Of a stretch of 64,000 bases of DNA, positions 61,313 through 64,000 are shown piece by piece. The stretch comes from Cryobacterium glaciale. GTDB lineage: Bacteria > Actinomycetota > Actinomycetes > Actinomycetales > Microbacteriaceae. Positions within the stretch are counted from its first letter, which is position 1; the number at the start of each line of letters is the position of its first letter. The stretch is taken from NCBI RefSeq assembly GCF_004402535.1, contig NZ_SOEY01000030.1, forward strand, positions 95,801-159,800. The letters are read 5' to 3'. The notes beneath the pieces are model-generated. The model did no database searches. It worked only from the letters and a program-made list of their open reading frames with translations, and was not told where the DNA came from. Position numbers and translations under genes: made by a program.

Positions 61313-62296
61313 ATGACGCCCCTTCAGCTCGCCCAGCAATCCCTGATCTTCGCTTGTGACCTCGGCGCGTTAGGCCGCGACGACACGCGCCTCAGCCGAG
61401 CGGCCCGGCGGGGAACACTCGCTCGCGTGAAGACAGGCGTCTACCTCGACCGCCCACTCTGGGACGGCCTGCGCCGTGATGATCAGCATCGCCTCCTCGC
61501 CGTCATTGCGGAACGAGTCGCCGGTCCCGGCCTGGTCTTCTCCCACCAGACAGCAGCGGCCCTAATCGGGCTGCCGGTGCTCGGCCGCTGGCCCGACCGC
61601 GCGCACGTGCTCCGCGAGTGTGCCGACGGTGGCCGTTCGACTAACCTGCTGGTGCGTCACGCGATTGGGGTGGCCGGGGTTCCCACCGAATTGCGCGCCG
61701 GGCTTACCGTCACCGCCCCGGTTCGAACAGTGATCGATCTCGCCACGACCTTGCCCTTCGACTCTGCCGTTGTCACGACGGATGCTGCCCTATACCGTGA
61801 CCGCCGCACCCATCGATTTATCACGACCATCGACGACGTGCGGGAATTGCTCGAGCGGATGGCGCCATTCCGCGGGCTCCGCCGGGTGCTCGCGGTTTTG
61901 GACGCATCCACCCCGCTCTCTGAGTCCGTCGGCGAATCGCTGTGTCGGGTTATTCTGGCTGAGCTCGGTTTCGCTGCACCCGAACTGCAGGTCGAAATCC
62001 GTGACGCGAAGGGCTTCATCGGGTTCGCCGACTTCACCTGGCGGCACGCCAAGGTAATCGCGGAGTTCGACGGATTGAGAAAATACGAAGACGACGATTT
62101 GCGGAACGGATTGTCGGCCAGCCAGGTTGTGGTTCGTGAGAAGCTCCGAGAGGACCGCTTGCGAGCTCTCGGCTATCAGGTGGTGCGGATTATCTGGAGC
62201 CATCTCGCTGATCCGGTGCAGTTATTGAAACTTCTGACCGATGTCGGCCTCATGCCCGTGCACACGACGCGTATCCTCCGTCACACCGGCCTGTAG
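61313..62296 (+). CDS. DUF559-like nuclease with AbiEi-like N-terminus
   Basis: A 327-residue protein. The N-terminal part (RLSRAARRGTLARVKTGVYL, then FSHQTAAALIGLPV) resembles the AbiEi-type antitoxin/regulator domain found in actinobacterial proteins. The C-terminal part (IGFADFTWRHAKVIAEFDG, with Lys and Arg following) resembles a DUF559/Vsr-type PD-(D/E)XK nuclease fold, with the D and ExD acidic residues present. No partner toxin is adjacent. It stands alone amid repeats and may be accessory. Function unknown. Confidence 0.75.
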   Translation: MTPLQLAQQSLIFACDLGALGRDDTRLSRAARRGTLARVKTGVYLDRPLWDGLRRDDQHRLLAVIAERVAGPGLVFSHQTAAALIGLPVLGRWPDRAHVLRECADGGRSTNLLVRHAIGVAGVPTELRAGLTVTAPVRTVIDLATTLPFDSAVVTTDAALYRDRRTHRFITTIDDVRELLERMAPFRGLRRVLAVLDASTPLSESVGESLCRVILAELGFAAPELQVEIRDAKGFIGFADFTWRHAKVIAEFDGLRKYEDDDLRNGLSASQVVVREKLREDRLRALGYQVVRIIWSHLADPVQLLKLLTDVGLMPVHTTRILRHTGL

Positions 62297-62836
62297 AGCG
62301 CGACCTTCCCGCTCGTGCCGCAGGTGGATGCTGCTGGCGCGGACGCGAAGTGCTCGCCTGGCTGGCCTGCCGCTCGCAGGTGCAATGCGTGCCAGCCGCG
62401 TGCAGCAGGTGCCAGCGGCTGGAGTGCCACAATCGACGGCGCGTGCAAGAGGCGCCTGCAGCGCGGGCCCGCGTGAGCGGATGCCGGATCGAGTCTTTCT
62501 GGTCGACCCGGAGCATCCGTTCATCGGCCAGTAGCAAACGACCTTCCCGCTCGCGCTGCGAGTGGATGCTGCTCGGGCTGCCAAGTGTTGCCCGCGCGCC
62601 TGGCTTGCCGCCCGCGCGTGCCGCATGCGCCAGCGTGGGCGGATGCCAGGTGACCGATCGTGAATCGCCGCCAAAAACGTCGTGGCGCGAGTGGATCTTG
62701 CTGGCGCGCTTGCGTGGTGCTCGGGCGCCTGGCCTGCCGCCTGCGCGTACCGCGAACGCCGGCGCGTGCCGCGAACGCCTGCGCGTGCCGCGAACGCCCG
62801 CGTGTGCCGCGAACGCCCGCGTGTGCCGCGGGAGTT
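62297..62836. repeat. 540-bp convergent gap filled with diverged repeats
   Basis: Three diverged copies of the repeat family begin near 62300, 62538 and 62674. Each has GTGGAT(G/C)(C/T)TGCT (62324, 62562, 62691) followed by CTGGC(C/T)TGCCGC; the first two also start with CGACCTTCCCGCTCG. They are in the same orientation as copies 1 and 2 upstream. No gene is credible here. Confidence 0.75.
62743..62832. repeat. 19-bp tandem repeat next to parA
   Basis: Four full units and one partial of GCGCGTGCCGCGAACGCC plus one variable base (62743, 62762, 62781, 62800, 62819). It ends 5 bases before the parA stop and seems to have grown out of the third diverged repeat. Confidence 0.93.
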
Positions 62837-63649
62837 CTAGACCGCAGGCGCCTCGGCGTACTCGCCGATGCGCGCCGTGCGCAGTACCCGGTCGAGCAGC
62901 TGGTCGAAGTACCCCGCCATTTCGAGCGCACTGTCACCCGGCCAGATGTGCAGCGGCTTCGCGGCGCCCTGCGCCTGCTGCAGCGACGTGCGCTCCGGCA
63001 GCTGGGGGCTCAGTACGAGGGGCCCGAACATGTCGCGCAGCTCCTTGATCCGAAACTGGTGCTCGAGGGAGGCCGTGCGGGCTCGGTTCACGATGATGCC
63101 GAGGGGCTGCAGTCGTGGGCTCAGTCCACGACGAATTTCTTCGATCGCGCGCAGCGCACGGTCGGCGGCAGCGACCGAGAACAGGCCGGGCTCGGTTACG
63201 ACAGCGACCCGGTCGCTCGCGGCCCACGCGGTGCGCGTGAGGGCGTTGAGGGACGGTGCACAGTCGATCAGCACGAGCTCGTAGTCCTTCTCGATCGTCG
63301 AGAGCGCTTCTTCAAGTTTCCAGATATCCCGGATGCTCGGGTGCGGTCCGTCGAAGTTGATCGCCGACGGGCTGCCGATCATGACGTCGATCGTGCCGGG
63401 ACGGTTGCGGGTCCACCCACTCGAGGCGATGGCCGCACGAACGGTTTTTTCCTTGGGCGAGCCGAGCACATCGGCGACATTGAGGTGACCGGCCACCTGG
63501 ATATCCATGCCGGTTGACACATCAGACTGCGGATCAAGATCCACAACGAGTGTTCGCACGCCGCGGGCGAAGGCAGCAGAAGCCAGGCCAAGGGTCACAG
63601 TGGTCTTGCCGACACCACCCTTGAGGGAACTTACGCTGAGTACGTGCAT
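62837..63649 (-). CDS. Orphan ParA/MinD-like ATPase
   Basis: A 270-residue deviant Walker A ATPase. SSLKGGVGKTTVTLGLASAA is the deviant P-loop; VVDLDPQSDVSTG and VLIDCAPSLNALT are the switch motifs. No parB gene is nearby, so it probably positions or partitions something other than the chromosome. ATG 63649 was chosen; GTG 63670 would add seven residues. Confidence 0.85.
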   Translation of the reverse strand: MHVLSVSSLKGGVGKTTVTLGLASAAFARGVRTLVVDLDPQSDVSTGMDIQVAGHLNVADVLGSPKEKTVRAAIASSGWTRNRPGTIDVMIGSPSAINFDGPHPSIRDIWKLEEALSTIEKDYELVLIDCAPSLNALTRTAWAASDRVAVVTEPGLFSVAAADRALRAIEEIRRGLSPRLQPLGIIVNRARTASLEHQFRIKELRDMFGPLVLSPQLPERTSLQQAQGAAKPLHIWPGDSALEMAGYFDQLLDRVLRTARIGEYAEAPAV

Positions 63650-63727
63650 GAGTAGCAACGTTACCTTCACTAGTGTTAGAGAACCTAACCGTTAGCTGTG
63701 CGCCACGTACGCCCTCGAAAGGCCTGC

Positions 63728-64000
63728 ATGTTTGAGAAAATCCTCGTTGCCAACCGTGGAGAGATTGCGATCCGTGCCATGCGCGCGGCTTACGAGCTCG
63801 GAGCGAAGACTGTGGCGGTGTTCCCGTTCGAGGATCGGAACTCTTTGCACCGTCTGAAAGCGGATGAGGCGTACCAGATCGGTGAGGTGGGGCATCCGGT
63901 TCGCGCGTATCTGGATGTGAGTGAAATCATCCGGGTCGCCAAGGAATGTGGCGCCGATGCCATTTATCCCGGTTACGGTTTTCTGTCGGAGAACCCGGAG
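63728..64000 (+). CDS. pyc: Pyruvate carboxylase (3' partial)
   Basis: The first 91 codons of a biotin carboxylase domain: [20 protein letters not shown], then [20 protein letters not shown] and [13 protein letters not shown]. The [15 protein letters not shown] form is that of pyruvate carboxylase rather than acetyl-CoA carboxylase. GAAAGG precedes ATG 63728. The gap to divergent parA holds GTTAG-AGAAC-CTAAC (63675-63689). The gene runs off the window. Confidence 0.9.
   Translation, partial: MFEKILVANRGEIAIRAMRAAYELGAKTVAVFPFEDRNSLHRLKADEAYQIGEVGHPVRAYLDVSEIIRVAKECGADAIYPGYGFLSENPE

Noticed and set aside
60832..61359. Frames across the repeat-filled gap before the DUF559-like gene
   Set aside because: Frames on both strands arise from GC-rich repeats; the translated similarity between copies reflects DNA repetition, not a protein.
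62743..62832. CRISPR-like array
   Set aside because: 19-bp units without spacers and no cas gene nearby.
62350..63048. Plus-strand frame over the gap and the parA end
   Set aside because: It consists of translated repeats and antisense of parA.

Overview
The window is high-GC and tightly packed, with very frequent 4-base start/stop overlaps. It has a monoderm flagellar set with no L/P-ring genes, a C50-carotenoid operon built on split CrtYe/CrtYf cyclases and a UbiA-type lycopene elongase, GarA and FtsR, and DUF222/HNH proteins. Together these point to an actinobacterium of the Microbacteriaceae, plausibly Cryobacterium-like. The genus is an inference; no rRNA or tRNA gene was seen.

Layout. 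(1) 1-1840: the 3' part of a DUF222/HNH endonuclease gene with an internal 9-bp tandem repeat. (2) 1876-17651: a purine-catabolism island. It holds a MobA-like cofactor nucleotidyltransferase, formamidase, an amidase, PucG, AllC, an RpiR regulator, UraD, UraH, guanine deaminase, urate oxidase, allantoinase and a two-gene xanthine dehydrogenase (a fused 2Fe-2S/Mo subunit and an FAD subunit). The set can take guanine or xanthine through urate and allantoin to ureidoglycine and oxalurate. (3) 17846-20620: a DUF2017 gene, clpS, sufS and sufU. (4) 20825-50097: a nearly complete flagellar regulon. It runs fliW-flgL-flgK-flgN on the minus strand, then fliA, a 113-residue mini-flagellin, flagellin, fliD, fliS, a small FliT-like gene, flgB-flgC-fliE-fliFGHIJ, an NlpC/P60 hydrolase, fliK, flgD, flgE, flbD, motAB, fliMNOPQR, flhBA, an FlhF-like gene and csrA. 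(5) 50126-56778: an S4-domain gene, the operon idi-crtE-crtB-crtI-crtYe-crtYf-crtEb and a divergent MarR regulator. (6) 56827-60796: apt, a Nudix hydrolase, a CDP-alcohol phosphotransferase, garA, ftsR and a second MerR gene. (7) 60797-64000: a DUF559-type gene embedded in a family of GC-rich repeats, an orphan ParA, and the start of pyruvate carboxylase.

The most interesting part is flagellar control. Five intergenic sites share a motif TAAC-N15-(A/G)(C/T)CGA(T/C)AG, a good candidate for the promoter read by the FliA-type sigma factor encoded here. Flagellin and an adjacent mini-flagellin carry the same leader hairpin, with a GGA-containing loop followed by a GGA at the ribosome-binding site. 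That is the arrangement known for CsrA targets, and both csrA and its antagonist gene fliW are present. The mini-flagellin keeps only the two terminal helices, so it could be a minor filament part, a FliW/FliS decoy or a decaying copy. The fliM start codon sits at the predicted transcription start of its promoter, suggesting leaderless translation.

Other unexplained structure includes a perfect 32-bp palindrome and an 11-unit heptamer array downstream of sufU, an 86-bp imperfect palindrome beside allB, five copies of an undescribed repeat around the DUF559 gene, and a strikingly over-represented word AACGGATGCC throughout the window.
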